A stretch of DNA of 64,000 bases from Burkholderiales bacterium. Lineage in GTDB: Bacteria; Pseudomonadota; Gammaproteobacteria; Burkholderiales; Burkholderiaceae_C. The position numbers and the translations under genes were made by a program. The notes under the pieces are model-generated. The model ran no database searches and had not been told where the DNA came from. It was given only the letters and a program-made list of their open reading frames with translations. The stretch spans positions 1-64,000 of the forward strand of contig JAEKLF010000053.1 in NCBI GenBank assembly GCA_019509985.1, read 5' to 3'. Below are positions 9,640-18,956 of this stretch, piece by piece (the stretch's first letter is position 1; every line of letters begins with the position of its first letter).

Positions 9640-10719
9640 TTAGACGACCACCGGTTCCGGCTCCAGCCGGATGCCAAAGCGCCCGTAGACGCTTTCCTGG
9701 ATGGCCCGCGCCAGCGTCACGACCTCCGCGCCGCGCGCGTCCGCCTTGTTCACCAGCACCAACGCCTGCTTCTCGTAGACCGCCGCTCCGCCCACCATCT
9801 TCCCCTTCCAACCGCAGGCGTCGATCATCCACCCTGCGGCCAGCTTCACGCTGCCATCGGGCATGGGATAGTGAACGATGCCGGGGTCGCGGCCGATGAT
9901 GTCGCGGCATTGCTCGGCGGTGACGACCGGGTTCTTGAAGAAGCTGCCGGCGTTGCCGATGACGGCCGGGTCGGGCAGCTTGGCGCGGCGCACGGCGACC
10001 ACCCAGTCGAAGATCTGCCGCGCATCCGGCGCCGTGATGCCGGTCTCGGCCATCTTGCGTTCCAGTTCCAGGTAGCCGAGCACCGGCTGCCAGGGCCTGG
10101 GCAGGCGGAATCTCACCTTTGTGATGACGCTCTTGCCGGCCAGGCCGCCGAAGTCGCTGTGCTTGAACACGCTGTCGCGATAGCCGAAACGGCAGACCCC
10201 GGCCGGCAGCAGCGCCGGTCGGCCGGTGACGAGGTCCATGACCTCGACCGCTTCCAGCCTGTCCTTGAGCTCGATGCCGTAGGCGCCGATGTTCTGCACC
10301 GGCGCGGCGCCGCAGGTCCCGGGGATCAGCGCCATGTTTTCGAGGCCGGGATAACCGTGGTCCAGCGTCCAACTGACCAGCTCATGCCAGACGACGCCGG
10401 CGCCGGCCTCGACGATCCAGGCGTCGTCGCGCTCTTCCAACAGCCGGATGCCGGTAATTTCCACCTTCAACACGACGGCCTCGACATCGCGGGTCAACAC
10501 GAGATTGCTGCCGCCGCCCAGCACGAACTTGGGGGCACGGCCCAGTTCCGGGTGGTCGACGACGCGGCGCACGTCGGCCGCCTCGCGGATGCGCACCAGC
10601 CGGCGGGCGACGGCCGGCAGCGCAAAAGTGTTGTAAGGCTTGAGGTTGACGTCGGTCTCAACCCGGAGTCCGGGGGCTTCATTCGAGGGGGGCAAGGGGC
10701 TGGCAGGGGCGGCAGACAT
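9640..10719 (-). CDS. murB: UDP-N-acetylenolpyruvoylglucosamine reductase
   Basis: 359 residues, the E. coli-like long form. MurB reduces UDP-GlcNAc-enolpyruvate to UDP-MurNAc with NADPH and FAD in peptidoglycan synthesis. Seen here are the N-terminal NTFALPA, the FAD-binding [13 protein letters not shown], the central [22 protein letters not shown] and the catalytic region [12 protein letters not shown], whose Ser is the expected proton donor. It is divergent from yajQ, whose ATG lies 37 bases from this ATG, so the two promoters must overlap. It is transcribed towards the exported ligase 72 bases downstream. Confidence 0.96.
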   Translation of the reverse strand: MSAAPASPLPPSNEAPGLRVETDVNLKPYNTFALPAVARRLVRIREAADVRRVVDHPELGRAPKFVLGGGSNLVLTRDVEAVVLKVEITGIRLLEERDDAWIVEAGAGVVWHELVSWTLDHGYPGLENMALIPGTCGAAPVQNIGAYGIELKDRLEAVEVMDLVTGRPALLPAGVCRFGYRDSVFKHSDFGGLAGKSVITKVRFRLPRPWQPVLGYLELERKMAETGITAPDARQIFDWVVAVRRAKLPDPAVIGNAGSFFKNPVVTAEQCRDIIGRDPGIVHYPMPDGSVKLAAGWMIDACGWKGKMVGGAAVYEKQALVLVNKADARGAEVVTLARAIQESVYGRFGIRLEPEPVVV

Positions 10720-10756
10720 GGGAAAATTTTCGCCGATTCATCTACCGGCCCCGCAA

Positions 10757-11245
10757 ATGCCCAGCTTCGACACCGTTCTCGAACCCGATCACGTCAAGAT
10801 CCGCAATGGCGTGGACAACAGCATCAAGGAAATTGGCACGCGTTTCGACTTCAAGGGCACGGGCGCCAAGGTGGAGCTCAAGGACAAGGAAATCCACGCC
10901 ACGGGCGACAGCGAGTTCCAGCTCGAGCAGATCGAGGCCGTGCTCTACGCCAAGCTGACCAAGCAGGACGTGGTCATCAGCTTCCTCGACAAGCAGGAGA
11001 AGGTCGAGAAGCTCGGCGGCGACAAGGTGCGCCAGGTCTACAAGATCAAGGAAGGCATCGAAGCCACCCTTGCCAAGAAGATCGTCGCGTCCCTCAAGGA
11101 CAGCAAGCTCAAGGTCCAGGCCAGCATCCAGGGCGACGCCGTGCGCGTGACGGGCAAGAACCGTGACGACCTGCAAGGCGCCATCGCCCACCTGAAGAAG
11201 AGCTTCAGCGACACGCCGCTGACCTACAACAACTTCCGCGACTGA
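10757..11245 (+). CDS. YajQ family nucleotide-binding protein
   Basis: 162 residues, the usual YajQ length, starting [26 protein letters not shown]. Two ferredoxin-like halves are expected; the conserved [17 protein letters not shown] and the C-terminal [19 protein letters not shown] are intact. YajQ proteins bind nucleotides, and cyclic di-GMP binding with effects on transcription has been shown for some members. A longer in-frame start exists but would overlap murB coding on the other strand. The stop is 2 bases before a GTG-started protease gene. Confidence 0.93.
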   Translation: MPSFDTVLEPDHVKIRNGVDNSIKEIGTRFDFKGTGAKVELKDKEIHATGDSEFQLEQIEAVLYAKLTKQDVVISFLDKQEKVEKLGGDKVRQVYKIKEGIEATLAKKIVASLKDSKLKVQASIQGDAVRVTGKNRDDLQGAIAHLKKSFSDTPLTYNNFRD

Positions 11246-11247
11246 GC

Positions 11248-11910
11248 GTGCTGCATCTCCGGCTCCTGCCCGCCCTGCTGGGCCTGGCCCTGCTCGGCCC
11301 GGCTGCGGCCCAGCCCTTGGCGCCCGCCCAAGTGCAACTCAACGGCATGATCGGCGCACGCTCGGCCCTGCTGATCATCGACGGCGAGGCCCGCACCGTC
11401 GAGGTCGGGGCGGCGGTGAAGGGCGTCAAGCTCGTCGCGCTGGAGAACGACCGGGCCATCGTCGAAGTCGGGGGCCGGCGCCAGACGTTGCTGCTGGGCG
11501 CCGCACCAGCGCGGGTGCTGGCGGCGAACGCCCCACCGCCGCCGCGCCAGATCAGCATGCCCATGGGCCCGGGCGGGCACTACACGATCATCGGCATGAT
11601 CAATGGCCAGGCCACGAGCTTCCTCGTCGACACCGGCGCGACCAGCGTCGCCATCAGTCAGATCGAGGCCGAGAAGCTCGGCCTGCGCTACCTGTACGGC
11701 AAGCGCGTCGTCACGCAGACGGCCAACGGCGTCGTGCCGGCTTACCTGATCGAGCTGGCCAGCGTCCGCATCGGTGAGGTCGAGGTGCGCGACGTCGATG
11801 CCATCGTCATCCCCGGCCAGATGGGCCATGTGCTGCTCGGCAACAGTTTTCTGAACCGTTTCCAGATGCGGCGTGAGAACGACATCATGACCTTGGAGTT
11901 GCGCCACTGA
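11248..11910 (+). CDS. Retropepsin-like aspartic protease, exported
   Basis: 220 residues from a GTG start 2 bases after the yajQ stop. The signal peptide is LHLRLLPALLGLALLGPAAAQ, cleaved near residue 22. The C-terminal half has the aspartic protease motif FLVDTGATSVAIS with D128, and GHVLLGNSFLNRF, which is the second conserved motif of the TIGR02281 retropepsin-like family. As a single-lobed protease it should act as a homodimer in the periplasm. Substrates are unknown. It could be read through into the prsT gene 56 bases downstream. Confidence 0.85.
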   Translation: MLHLRLLPALLGLALLGPAAAQPLAPAQVQLNGMIGARSALLIIDGEARTVEVGAAVKGVKLVALENDRAIVEVGGRRQTLLLGAAPARVLAANAPPPPRQISMPMGPGGHYTIIGMINGQATSFLVDTGATSVAISQIEAEKLGLRYLYGKRVVTQTANGVVPAYLIELASVRIGEVEVRDVDAIVIPGQMGHVLLGNSFLNRFQMRRENDIMTLELRH

Positions 11911-11966
11911 TCGCGCCGGGCGGCTTCTGCAAGAATCCGGCGCCCTTCCCCAGCCGGCCCGCCTCG

Positions 11967-14786
11967 ATGACCCCTCGCTCTGCCTCACATCGCGCCTCGC
12001 TCACCGGCCTGCTCGCCGCCCTGCTGATTGCCGTCACCCCGGCCGTGCAGGCCCAGGATGCGACCAAGGCGGCGCGCTTCTACGAGGACGCGCTGCAACG
12101 CTACGAGAAGCACGACATCCCGGGCGCCATCATCCAGCTGAAGAACGCGCTCCAGGCGGACAAGACCCAGCTGCCGGTGCACGTGTTGCTCGGCAAGGCC
12201 TTGCTGGCCAACAGCGAGCCGGCAGCGGCGGAATTCCAGCTCGGCGAAGCCATCCGCCTGGGCGTCAACCGCGCCGAAGTCGCCGTTGCGCTGGCGATGT
12301 CCATGAATGCCCAGGGCAAGCAGCCGCAGATGCTGGACGACCCGCGCCTGCAGCCGGCCGGCCTGCCACCCGGCGTCCAGCAACAGCTGATGCTGGAGCG
12401 CGCGCTCGCCCAGTCCGACATGGGTGACACCAAGGCGGCACTGGCGAGCGTGCTGGGCGCGCGCACCCTCAACGTCAACGACGTGAACAGCTGGATCGCC
12501 GAGGTGCCATTGCGCATTCGCAACCGCCAGTTCACCGAGGCGATGGCGGCGGCCGATCAGGCCGTCAAGCTGGCGCCGGAGAACGGCGAGGCGCTCTACC
12601 AACGCGCCTCGATCTTTCACGCCAACGGCCAGATCGCCCAGGCGCTGGCCGGCTACGAGCGCGCCATCAAGGCCCAGCCCAAGCATGGGGAGTCCCACCT
12701 CGGACGTGCCGGCCTGCTGGTCGACCTGAACCGTGACGCCGATGCGCTGGCCGAGGTCAACGAGCTGCAGAGCATCAAACCCAACGACCCGCGCGGCGCC
12801 TATCTGCGCGCCGTGCTGGCTGACCGCGCCAATGACCAGCCGACGTCCCGGGCATCACTGAAGAAGGTCACCGACCTGCTCGACCCGGTGCCGATCGAAT
12901 ACATCCGCTACCGCACCCAGTTGCTGATGCTCAACGGCCTGGCCCACTACAGCCTGGGCGAAATGGAAAAGTCCAAGCCGTTCCTGGAACTGGCCTCGCG
13001 CCAGCAACCGGGCAGCCCGCTGGTCAAGCTGCTGGCCCAGATCGCCCTGGCCGAACCGAACGTGAACCGCGCGAGCGAGTTGCTCGAGGGCTACGTGAAG
13101 GCCCGCCCTGGCGACGGCCAGGCGTTGCTGATGTTGGCCTCGGCGCAAATGAAGCAGGGCCGCCATGCACGTGCAGTCCAACTGATGCAGGAGGCGCTGA
13201 AGGCCAAGGACGCGCCTGAATACCGCACCGCCCTGGGCCTGTCGCTGCTGCAGTCGGGCCAGGCCACGATGGCCGAAGAGCAGCTCGCCAAGGCCTACAA
13301 GGCCGACCCCAGGCAGACCTACGCGGGCCTGGCGCTGGTGACGGTCTACCTGCGCGACAAGCAGCTGGCCAAGGCCCTGGCCGTGGCCGAGACGCTGGCC
13401 CGCACCAACCCCAACAGCGCCACCGTGCTGATGGTGCAGGCCTTTGCCAAGACCCAGGCGCGCGACTACGCCGGCGGCCGCGCGGGCTACGAAAAGGCGC
13501 TGAAGCTCGATGCTGGCCAGCTCGAAGCCAAGCTCGGCCTGGCGCGCATCGACGCCGTCACCGGCAACTTCGACGCCGCCGACCGGCGCCTGAGGGCGGC
13601 GCTGAAGGATGACGAGCGCAACATCAGCATCCTCTTCGAGCTGGCCTTGCTGAACGAGCTGCGTGGCAAGGACGACGAGGCGCTGAAGTGGCTGGAAAGC
13701 ACCGTGGCGGCCAGCGGGCCGCGCGAAACACGCGCCAACTTCGCCCTCGTCGCCTGGCATCTGCGCAAGGGCCAGCCGGCGCGTGCCGTCGAGGCCGCCA
13801 AGGTGCTGCTGTCCAAATTGCCGGAGGACGTCGAAGCCCTGCAGGCCTACGCCGCTGCCCAACTGGCCAACGGCGACCCGGCCGGCGCCAGGATCACCCT
13901 CACCAATGCCTCGCGCCGTGCCGCCTTCGAGACGCCGCGTCTCGTCGAGATCGCACGCCAGCAGGTGGTCAGCCAGGACCTGAAGGGCGCGGCCTACACG
14001 CTGGAGAAGGCGCTCAACGGCACGCCCAACGACCCAGCGGCGGTTGCGATGCTGTCCAGCGTCGAACTCGCCCAGGGCAACTTCGCCCCGGCCGAACAGC
14101 GCGCCCGCCAGACCATCGAAGCCTCGCCGAAGTCGGCCTTGGGCTACAACCTGCTGGCCGAGGTGGCCATGCGCCGCGGCCAGAACGCAGCCGCGCTGGA
14201 CGCCCTGCGCAAGGCCCACGACATCGACAAGTCGTCGACGACATTGACCCGGCTGATGCGCGCCCAGGCCCAGCAGGGCAATCAAAAGGCCGCCATCGAG
14301 CTGGCGGATGCCTGGCTCAGGAAGAATCCTGCTGACGGCATCGTGCGCAATGCACTGGCCGAACTGCTTGTGCGCTCGCGCGACTTTGCCGGCGCACGCA
14401 GGCAGTACGAGACCATCCTGAAGGCCAGCCCGTCGGACAACGGCGTGCTGAACAACCTCGCCAATGTGCTGATCGAGCTCAAGGATCCCGGTGCCGCCGA
14501 AATCGCCGAGCGTGCGCTGAAGAGCGATCCACGCAATCCGATGCTGCTGGATACGACCGGCTGGGCCAATCACCGCGCCGGCAAAGCCGACCGTGCGTTG
14601 CAACTGCTGCGCGATGCCCGCCTGCGCGCGCCGGGCAACCCCGACATCCGTTACCACCTGGCCGCCGTGCTGGCGGAGGCCGGCCGCAAGGCCGAAGCGC
14701 GTGACGAACTGAATGCTGCACTGCGCAACGACGCGACGTTTGCCACGGCCGCCGACGCCAGGCAGCTGCTATCTACCCTCAACTGA
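11967..14786 (+). CDS. prsT: PEP-CTERM system TPR-repeat protein PrsT
   Basis: 939 residues. An N-terminal signal (SLTGLLAALLIAVTPAVQAQ) is followed by a chain of TPR units filling nearly the whole protein, about 20 by eye (for example GAIIQLKNALQADKTQLPVHVLLGKALL). The architecture and the start ATKAARFYEDALQRYEKHDIPGAIIQ match PrsT, which accompanies exosortase XrtA/PEP-CTERM systems and probably assists export or assembly of surface polymer. No exosortase, PrsK or PrsR gene is in this window. A PEP-CTERM substrate gene follows 170 bases downstream. A hairpin over the stop codon (14773-14793) has no T tract. Confidence 0.88.
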   Translation: MTPRSASHRASLTGLLAALLIAVTPAVQAQDATKAARFYEDALQRYEKHDIPGAIIQLKNALQADKTQLPVHVLLGKALLANSEPAAAEFQLGEAIRLGVNRAEVAVALAMSMNAQGKQPQMLDDPRLQPAGLPPGVQQQLMLERALAQSDMGDTKAALASVLGARTLNVNDVNSWIAEVPLRIRNRQFTEAMAAADQAVKLAPENGEALYQRASIFHANGQIAQALAGYERAIKAQPKHGESHLGRAGLLVDLNRDADALAEVNELQSIKPNDPRGAYLRAVLADRANDQPTSRASLKKVTDLLDPVPIEYIRYRTQLLMLNGLAHYSLGEMEKSKPFLELASRQQPGSPLVKLLAQIALAEPNVNRASELLEGYVKARPGDGQALLMLASAQMKQGRHARAVQLMQEALKAKDAPEYRTALGLSLLQSGQATMAEEQLAKAYKADPRQTYAGLALVTVYLRDKQLAKALAVAETLARTNPNSATVLMVQAFAKTQARDYAGGRAGYEKALKLDAGQLEAKLGLARIDAVTGNFDAADRRLRAALKDDERNISILFELALLNELRGKDDEALKWLESTVAASGPRETRANFALVAWHLRKGQPARAVEAAKVLLSKLPEDVEALQAYAAAQLANGDPAGARITLTNASRRAAFETPRLVEIARQQVVSQDLKGAAYTLEKALNGTPNDPAAVAMLSSVELAQGNFAPAEQRARQTIEASPKSALGYNLLAEVAMRRGQNAAALDALRKAHDIDKSSTTLTRLMRAQAQQGNQKAAIELADAWLRKNPADGIVRNALAELLVRSRDFAGARRQYETILKASPSDNGVLNNLANVLIELKDPGAAEIAERALKSDPRNPMLLDTTGWANHRAGKADRALQLLRDARLRAPGNPDIRYHLAAVLAEAGRKAEARDELNAALRNDATFATAADARQLLSTLN

Positions 14787-14887
14787 GGGGTAGCAAACAC
14801 GTCGCGAGCTGTCGATGTTTCTTACAATTTCATTCACACCGACGAGCGGGTTTCGCCAAGCCGTTGTATGGCAATGACTTTCTCGGT

Positions 14888-14903
14888 TGGCATCGAGTTT
14901 GCT
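14888..14903 (+). promoter_or_regulatory. Sigma-54 (-24/-12) promoter before the PEP-CTERM gene
   Basis: TGGCATC-GAGT-TTGCT fits the sigma-54 consensus TGGCACG-N4-TTGCW at all but two positions. The key GG (14889-14890) and GC (14901-14902) are exactly 12 bases apart. Transcription would begin near 14914, giving a leader of about 43 bases to the ATG at 14957. PEP-CTERM genes are known to be driven by sigma-54 with the PrsK/PrsR two-component pair, so this fits the gene it precedes. Confidence 0.8.
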
Positions 14904-14956
14904 ACGAGTTACTTGAAATCTCCTCGCCATCGGGCGCCCAAAATCGAAGGAAAACA

Positions 14957-15895
14957 ATGAACATCCGAAATATCCGCTGGAGCTTGATGGCCCTGGGCGC
15001 CTGCGCTGCCCTGATGTCCACTGGCGCACACGCGGCTTGGACCTTCGACCAGAGCAATGTCACGGGCCTGAACGGTAGCGCCGGTGATCCCACCTTGTCA
15101 CTGAGCGGCGTCTACTCGACGAACAACACGACCACGGGCGCGGTCAACGGCAACTGGACCGCCGCCAGCCTGGTCTGGTACAGCGGCAACGGCCAGGGCA
15201 TGAGCTCTGACGGCAGCCAAACGCCGAACCACGCGCTGGACAACAACGGCAACACCGAAGCCGTGCTGCTGCAGTTCAGCGCCAGCACCGTGCTGACCAG
15301 CATTGGCCTGGGCTACACCTCCAACGGCGTTTGCGCGAAAACCGGCTACACCTCCATCACGCTGGCCAACGATCAGAGTTGTTCCAGCATCACGGCAAAC
15401 GGCGGCGGCTATACGCTGCAGCAGAACGGTTCGACGCAGGTCGATGCATCGGTGTTCCGCTGGGTCGGTGCCGGCACGCCTACGGGCAACCCGACGCCGC
15501 TGATCGGGCAGGCCGCCTCGACGATGGCCGGCTGGGAGTTGGTCGGCAACTATGGCGACATGATCTACGACGAGAGCAACCCCTACAACGCGGTGAACTC
15601 GTCCGGCAAGTCGTCCAGTTGGTGGCTGATCAGCGCCTACAACTCCGGCTTCGCCCAGACAGCCACCGGCGGCAACAGCATCGGGACCGAAAACCGCGGC
15701 GTGCTGGACAACGGCGGCGACTACTTCAAGCTCTACGCCGTGGCCGGCACCAAGTGCACGAGCACCGTCGACGCCAAGGGCGTTTGCGGCGGCACCAGCG
15801 TCAAGGTTCCGGAGCCTGCCACGCTGGCCCTGACCAGCGTCGCCCTGGTCGGCGTTGCCGGCCTGCGCCGCCGCCGCGCCAGGATCGCTGCCTGA
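14957..15895 (+). CDS. PEP-CTERM sorting-domain protein
   Basis: 312 residues. The signal peptide is WSLMALGACAALMSTGAHA, cleaved before AWTFDQSN. The mature part is Ser/Thr/Asn/Gly-rich with few charges and has four Cys (near VCAKTG, SCSSIT, KCTSTV, VCGGTS) that could pair. It ends in the sorting signal VPEPATLALTSVALVGVAGLRRRRAR: the VPEP box, a hydrophobic stretch and an Arg cluster, which exosortase XrtA recognises. The surface role is unknown. A ribosome site AAGGAA lies before the ATG, with a sigma-54 promoter further upstream and a terminator downstream, so it is a single-gene transcript. Confidence 0.9.
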   Translation: MNIRNIRWSLMALGACAALMSTGAHAAWTFDQSNVTGLNGSAGDPTLSLSGVYSTNNTTTGAVNGNWTAASLVWYSGNGQGMSSDGSQTPNHALDNNGNTEAVLLQFSASTVLTSIGLGYTSNGVCAKTGYTSITLANDQSCSSITANGGGYTLQQNGSTQVDASVFRWVGAGTPTGNPTPLIGQAASTMAGWELVGNYGDMIYDESNPYNAVNSSGKSSSWWLISAYNSGFAQTATGGNSIGTENRGVLDNGGDYFKLYAVAGTKCTSTVDAKGVCGGTSVKVPEPATLALTSVALVGVAGLRRRRARIAA

Positions 15896-15919
15896 TCAGC
15901 TTCGGGTCTCGACCGCAAA

Positions 15920-15947
15920 GGCACTCTTCGGAGTGCCCTTTTGCTTT
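15920..15947 (+). terminator. Intrinsic terminator after the PEP-CTERM gene
   Basis: GGCACTC (15920-15926), tetraloop TTCG, GAGTGCC (15931-15937), then CTTTTGCTTTT. This perfect 7-bp stem with a stable UUCG loop and a T-rich tail is 25 bases after the PEP-CTERM stop. Confidence 0.9.
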
Positions 15948-16044
15948 TCGGGCCCGACTCGCGTTTCTGTCCCTGGCCGGACAGCCAGGATGCGAACGAC
16001 CGTGCTAAAAGCTCGGCATTCCCATCACGACAACGCAGCGAGAC

Positions 16045-17244
16045 ATGGACCTCAACTTCACCGAGGCGGAGCTGGCCTTCCGCGCCGAGGTGCGCGACTG
16101 GGTGCGCGCCAATCTGCCCGCCGACATCGCCAACAAGGTTCGGCAATCGCTGCGCCTGAACAAGGACGACCTGCAGCGCTGGGCGAAGATCCTGGGCGCC
16201 AAGGGCTGGCACGGCTGGGCCTGGCCCAAGCAGTTCGGCGGCCCGGGCTGGAACGCCGTGCAGCGCCATCTGTTCGAAGAGGAATGCGCCCTCGCCTGTG
16301 CGCCGCGCATCGTGCCGTTCGGCCCGGTGATGGTGGCGCCGGTCATCATGGCCTTCGGCACGCCGGAGCAGCAGCAGCGCTTCCTGCCCGGCATCATGAG
16401 CGGCGAGGTGTGGTGGAGCCAGGGCTACAGCGAGCCCGGCTCGGGCTCGGACCTGGCGTCGCTGAAATGCCGTGCCGAACGGCAAGGCGACAAGTACATC
16501 GTCAACGGCCAGAAGACCTGGACGACGCTGGGCCAGTACGGCGACTGGATCTTCTGCCTGGTCCGCACCTCCAGCGAAGGCAAGCCGCAGACCGGAATCA
16601 GCTTCCTGCTGATCGACATGAAGACGCCTGGCGTCAGCGTCAAGCCCATCATCATGCTCGACGGCGAGCATGAGGTGAACGAGGTCTGGTTCGACAACGT
16701 CGAGGTGCCGGCCGAGAACCTGATCGGCGAGGAGAACAAGGGCTGGACCTACGCCAAGCATTTGCTGTCGCATGAGCGCACCAACATCGCTGACGTGAAC
16801 CGTGCGAAGCGCGAGCTGGAACGGCTCAAGCGGATCGCCAAGGCCGAGGGGCTGATGGACGATGCCCGTTTTCGCGACCAGATCGCCCTCTGCGAGGTCG
16901 ATGTCGTTGCGCTGGAGATGATGGTGCTGCGCGTACTGTCCGGCGAGCGCACCGGCAAGCAGCCGCTGGACGTCGCGGGCCTGCTCAAGATCCGCGGCAG
17001 CGAGCTGCAGCAGCGCTACACCGAGCTGATGATGCTGGCCGGCGGCCCGCTGGCCCTGCCCCACATCCACGAGGCCATGGAGGCCGGTTGGCAGGGCGAC
17101 CAGTGGCTGGGTGGCGCCTGGATCGGCGGCGCGGCGCATGCGATTCCCGTGACCGGCAACTACCTGAACGTCCGCAAGACGACGATCTACGGCGGGTCCA
17201 ACGAAGTCCAGCGCAACATCGTCGCGCAGACCGTGCTCGGCTGA
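16045..17244 (+). CDS. Acyl-CoA dehydrogenase, PimC-like (large partner)
   Basis: 399 residues with the complete acyl-CoA dehydrogenase fold: the N-terminal helical domain (MDLNFTEAELAFRAEVRDW), the central FAD-binding motif QGYSEPGSGSDLASLKC, the ITV-like stretch VNGQKTWTTLGQYGDWIFC, and the C-terminal GGSNEVQRNIVAQ. Sequence and gene order match the large partner of pimeloyl-CoA dehydrogenase-type pairs, which act on dicarboxyl-CoA or other unusual acyl-CoA substrates. It is followed after 16 bases by a second, smaller relative, so a heteromeric flavoprotein is likely. The substrate itself is inferred from family only. Confidence 0.87.
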   Translation: MDLNFTEAELAFRAEVRDWVRANLPADIANKVRQSLRLNKDDLQRWAKILGAKGWHGWAWPKQFGGPGWNAVQRHLFEEECALACAPRIVPFGPVMVAPVIMAFGTPEQQQRFLPGIMSGEVWWSQGYSEPGSGSDLASLKCRAERQGDKYIVNGQKTWTTLGQYGDWIFCLVRTSSEGKPQTGISFLLIDMKTPGVSVKPIIMLDGEHEVNEVWFDNVEVPAENLIGEENKGWTYAKHLLSHERTNIADVNRAKRELERLKRIAKAEGLMDDARFRDQIALCEVDVVALEMMVLRVLSGERTGKQPLDVAGLLKIRGSELQQRYTELMMLAGGPLALPHIHEAMEAGWQGDQWLGGAWIGGAAHAIPVTGNYLNVRKTTIYGGSNEVQRNIVAQTVLG

Positions 17245-17260
17245 TTGGGAGACAACACAA

Positions 17261-18388
17261 ATGGATTTCGATTTCTCTGAAGACCAGGAAGCCCTGCGCG
17301 ACGCGGTCCGCCGCTTCGTCGACAAGGACTACAGCTTCGAGCGCCGCACGCAGATCGAACGCGCCGGCGGCTTTGACCGCGCCGTGTGGGACGGCTTGGC
17401 CGGCCTGGGTCTGACCGCTCTGGCGGTGCCCGAGGCCCATGGCGGCCTCGGCTTCGGCGCGGTGGACGCGATGGTGGTCATGGAAGAGCTGGGCCGCGGC
17501 CTCGTCATGGAGCCGCTCGCCCAGGGCGCGCTGATCGCGCCCGCCCTGCTGCAGCACGCACCGGACGAGCTGCAGGCTGCCTGGCTGCCGCGCATCGCCG
17601 GCGGCGGGGCGCTGGTCGTGCTGGCTCATCAGGAAGCCAAGTCGCGCTATCGGCTGAACCAGGTCGCCACGCGCGTCCTGGACGGCAAGCTGACGGGCGT
17701 GAAGAGCCTGGTGCCGGCGGGCGACGTGGCCGACGCCTTCATCGTGCCGGCTCGCGTGTCCGGCGCCGATGACGCGCCGCATGGTGTCGCCCTCTATCTC
17801 GTCGAGCGCTCGGCCGCCGGCGTGCACACTCGGCCCTACTCGCTGTACGACGGCTCGCGCGCCGCCGAGGTCCATTTCGACAACACGCCAGCCCAGCTCA
17901 TCGCCGGCCCCGACCAGGGCCTGATGCTGCTGGAACTTGCTGCGGACATCGGCATCGCCGCCCAGGCGGCAGAGGCCGTCGGCGTGATGGAGAAATACCT
18001 GGCGCTGACCGTCGAGTACATGAACACGCGCAAGCAGTTCGGCGTCGTGATCGCCAGCTTCCAGGCACTCAAGCACCGCATTGCCGATGTGAAGATGCAG
18101 CTCGAACTCGCACGGTCGATGAGCTACTACGCCACGCTGCGCTTGGGCGACCTGCCCGCCGTGCGTCGCCGCGCGCTGTCGCAGGCCAAGGTGCAGTTGG
18201 GCAACGCGATGCGCTTCGTCGGCCAGCAGTGCACGCAGCTGCACGGCGGCATCGGCGTGACGGACGAGTACGCCGGCAGCCACTACTTCAAGCGCCTGAC
18301 CGTCATGGAGATGCAGTGGGGCGACACCCTGCATCACCTGGGTGAAGTCAGCGCCCGGATGCAGGACACTGCGGGGGTGTTTGCCTGA
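17261..18388 (+). CDS. Acyl-CoA dehydrogenase, PimD-like (small partner)
   Basis: 375 residues with an acyl-CoA dehydrogenase fold, starting MDFDFSEDQEALRDAVRRFVDKDYSFE. It has a divergent central domain (no clear SEPGSGSD) but a normal C-terminal region (QFGVVIASFQALKHRIADVKMQLE, QLHGGIGVTDEY). This pairing of one canonical and one divergent subunit fits pimeloyl-CoA dehydrogenase small subunits and related ACAD heteromers. GGGAGA precedes the ATG. Next, 16 bases on, is a DUF3617 protein, so the transcript may run on. Whether this subunit is catalytic alone is doubtful. Confidence 0.84.
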   Translation: MDFDFSEDQEALRDAVRRFVDKDYSFERRTQIERAGGFDRAVWDGLAGLGLTALAVPEAHGGLGFGAVDAMVVMEELGRGLVMEPLAQGALIAPALLQHAPDELQAAWLPRIAGGGALVVLAHQEAKSRYRLNQVATRVLDGKLTGVKSLVPAGDVADAFIVPARVSGADDAPHGVALYLVERSAAGVHTRPYSLYDGSRAAEVHFDNTPAQLIAGPDQGLMLLELAADIGIAAQAAEAVGVMEKYLALTVEYMNTRKQFGVVIASFQALKHRIADVKMQLELARSMSYYATLRLGDLPAVRRRALSQAKVQLGNAMRFVGQQCTQLHGGIGVTDEYAGSHYFKRLTVMEMQWGDTLHHLGEVSARMQDTAGVFA

Positions 18389-18404
18389 CCCTGGAGGTCG
18401 CCCG

Positions 18405-18956
18405 ATGAAGTTCCCTGCCCTGCTGCTGATCGCCGGCCTCGCTGCTGCCGGCTTGAACCCGGCTCACGCCCAGACCATGAAACCCGGGCTGTGGGAGTTC
18501 AAACAGACACCCCAGCTCGACCCCGCACGCCAGGCCCAGATGGCGCAGGCGCAGAAGGCGATGGAGAACATGCCGGCCGATCAGCGAAAGATGATCGAGC
18601 AGATGATGGCCCAGAAGGGTGTCAACGTGAGCATGGCAGGCGGCAGCATCACGCTCAAGACCTGTGTGACCAAGGAGCAGGCCGAGCGCAACATGGCGCC
18701 GGTCACGCACCATGGCAACTGCACGCAGGACGTGAAGCGCAGCGGCAGCACCATCCAGACCCATTTCGTCTGCACCGACCCGGCATCCGAGGGCGATGCC
18801 ACGGTCACATTGCGCGGCAACGAGGGCTTCACGAACGATGTCACGGTGCGCTCGCAGCGCCAGGGCAAGACCGAAACCACCAAGGTCAGCGGCGAAGGTC
18901 GCTGGCTGGGCGCCGACTGTGGCGATGTGCAGCCGATGAAGTCGCAGTCCAAGTGA
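18405..18956 (+). CDS. DUF3617 domain-containing exported protein
   Basis: 183 residues. The signal peptide is MKFPALLLIAGLAAAGLNPAHAQ. The mature start TMKPGLWEFKQTPQ is the DUF3617 hallmark (MKPGLWE), followed by a Gln/Met-rich helical insert (residues 45-80), then four Cys in KTCVT, NCTQDV, FVCTD and ADCGDV that probably form two disulfides. Function is unknown; members are small periplasmic proteins often upregulated in stationary phase or stress. GGAGG lies 8 bases before the ATG. Its stop overlaps the GTG start of the pseudouridine synthase. Confidence 0.85.
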   Translation: MKFPALLLIAGLAAAGLNPAHAQTMKPGLWEFKQTPQLDPARQAQMAQAQKAMENMPADQRKMIEQMMAQKGVNVSMAGGSITLKTCVTKEQAERNMAPVTHHGNCTQDVKRSGSTIQTHFVCTDPASEGDATVTLRGNEGFTNDVTVRSQRQGKTETTKVSGEGRWLGADCGDVQPMKSQSK

